In this document: one piece after another, positions 6,250 through 7,078 of the stretch
Layout: each line of letters starts with the position of its first letter
Position numbering within the stretch: position 1 is the stretch's first letter
Assembly: GCA_030621075.1 (NCBI GenBank)
Contig: JAUXII010000045.1
Span: 1 to 7,078 of the forward strand
Source of the DNA: Lentimicrobiaceae bacterium
GTDB taxonomy: Bacteria > Bacteroidota > Bacteroidia > Bacteroidales > JAGONC01
DNA length: 7,078 nt
Reading direction: 5' to 3'
Translations under genes and position numbers: made by a program
Notes under the pieces: model-generated
The model's database searches: none
What the model was told of the DNA's origin: nothing
Seen by the model: the letters and a program-made list of their open reading frames with translations, nothing else

Positions 6250-7011
6250 CTATTTGTAATATTTTAATTCAAGTTCATTCCCGTCAAATACAGCATAAGA
6301 AAAATTGGTTAGCCAATCCCCCAGAATAATAAACCGTGTTTTTTCATTAAGTCTGATATCCAAAGGAAGATGACGGTGACCAAAAACAAAATAATCAATA
6401 TCCTTATTTTCTTTTATAATATCCAGGCTGTATTTATATAGCATCTCATCATGAAAGTCATTGATTTTTTCTTTACGTCCTTCCTTCGCAATATGGGCAT
6501 AACGACTTTTTTTCGAAAAATATAACCCCAAACGTGTTCCAATATCAGGATGCAACCATTTAAATAACCATTGGTTTGGTCGAAATGCAAACATTTTTTT
6601 CAGGAATTTGTACCCGGTGTCTCCTGGCCCAAGTCCGTCGCCATGAGCAAGGTAAAACTTTTTATTTCCAAATATTTTTATCTCCGGTTGGCGAAACAGC
6701 TGAATGTTGATCTCCTTTTGAAGGTAATCAAACGCCCAAACATCATGATTCCCTTTAAACAGATAGACCGGGATTCCTGAATCGGTGATCTCGGCAAGCT
6801 TTCCTAAAATACGGACAAACCCTTTTGGTATTACTGTTTTGTATTCAAACCAGAAATCAAAAATATCGCCCATTAAATAAATTTCACCCGCATCACTCCT
6901 AACCTCATCCAGCCATCTCACAAACAGTTTTTCTCTTACCAAACTATTTTTATAATCAGGGACACCGAGGTGAAAGTCTGAAGCAAAATATATATTTTTT
7001 TCTTCGGCCAT
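6250..7011 (-). CDS. LpxH-like UDP-2,3-diacylglucosamine diphosphatase (calcineurin-like metallophosphoesterase)
   Basis: The 253-residue protein has all calcineurin-type metal motifs in order: SDFHLG at 11-16 (D12, H14), GDIFDFWFEY at 48-57 (D49), GNHD at 87-90, HGDGLGPGD from 123, and GHRH at 211-214. The FDFWFEY extension after the second motif and the HGD and GHRH pattern fit LpxH-like proteins of Bacteroidota. These hydrolyse UDP-2,3-diacylglucosamine to lipid X and UMP in lipid A synthesis at the cytoplasmic face of the inner membrane. No signal peptide or transmembrane segment is seen. The third motif is GNHD, whereas E. coli LpxH has GNRD, so the exact substrate is inferred from overall resemblance. 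The start MAEEKNIYFASDFHLG puts the first metal motif at the expected place. It is convergent with gapA and its promoter side lies at the right edge of the window. Confidence 0.85.
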   Translation of the reverse strand: MAEEKNIYFASDFHLGVPDYKNSLVREKLFVRWLDEVRSDAGEIYLMGDIFDFWFEYKTVIPKGFVRILGKLAEITDSGIPVYLFKGNHDVWAFDYLQKEINIQLFRQPEIKIFGNKKFYLAHGDGLGPGDTGYKFLKKMFAFRPNQWLFKWLHPDIGTRLGLYFSKKSRYAHIAKEGRKEKINDFHDEMLYKYSLDIIKENKDIDYFVFGHRHLPLDIRLNEKTRFIILGDWLTNFSYAVFDGNELELKYYK

Positions 7012-7033
7012 TATATTAATAATGAATTCAGCG

Positions 7034-7041
7034 CTAATTTA
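7034..7041 (-). promoter_or_regulatory. Weak -7-like element for the LpxH-like gene
   Basis: On the minus strand this reads TAAATTAG, one mismatch from TAnnTTTG, followed by CGC. It would start transcription around 7026-7029 with a leader of about 15 bases. No -33 element is evident, and the window ends 37 bases further upstream. Confidence 0.25.
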
Positions 7042-7078
7042 CATAGTTTTGTTGAATTACTTCTGTTAATTTTATTTT

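Noticed and set aside
1..7078. A hidden mobile element, CRISPR array, tRNA, toxin-antitoxin or defence system
   Set aside because: All long stretches are accounted for by recognised housekeeping genes, the largest intergenic gap is about 208 bases, and no repeat array, tRNA-like fold or transposase motif was seen.

Overview
The window looks like a chromosomal housekeeping segment from a member of the Bacteroidota, probably Bacteroidales-like and possibly anaerobic. Four observations support this. The DNA is AT-rich. Start codons lack clear Shine-Dalgarno sequences. Two genes are preceded by exact matches to the Bacteroidota -7 promoter element TAnnTTTG. The DsbD and LpxH-like proteins have the forms I associate with this phylum. 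The taxonomic call is an inference from these features, not from a search.

Layout, left to right: (1) the last 53 codons of what is probably the beta subunit of a 2-oxoacid:ferredoxin oxidoreductase, whose stop overlaps the start of tilS (TAATG); (2) tilS, tRNA(Ile) lysidine synthetase; (3) a 116-base AT-rich intergenic region with a 10-bp inverted repeat and a -7 box; (4) a full-length DsbD-type transmembrane thiol-disulfide reductase; (5) a convergent M20-family dipeptidase on the minus strand; (6) a 208-base divergent intergenic region with a perfect 14-bp palindrome and candidate -7 boxes on both strands; (7) a type I phosphorylating glyceraldehyde-3-phosphate dehydrogenase (gapA); (8) a minus-strand LpxH-like metallophosphoesterase that converges on gapA with only 4 bases between their stops.

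The genes do not form one pathway. They cover tRNA modification, envelope redox, peptide hydrolysis, glycolysis and lipid A synthesis, and the alternating strands imply at least four transcription units. Only the first gene and tilS look co-transcribed. I see no mobile element, CRISPR array, tRNA or rRNA, phage gene, toxin-antitoxin pair or defence cluster, and no coding content suggesting an undescribed system. The less ordinary signals are regulatory: the palindrome between the dipeptidase and gapA, the dyad upstream of dsbD, and an octamer (ATAAACAG) found four times, always at or next to intergenic DNA. Three gene starts were moved inward from the longest possible reading frame: dsbD to 1611, the dipeptidase to 5020 and gapA to 5229.
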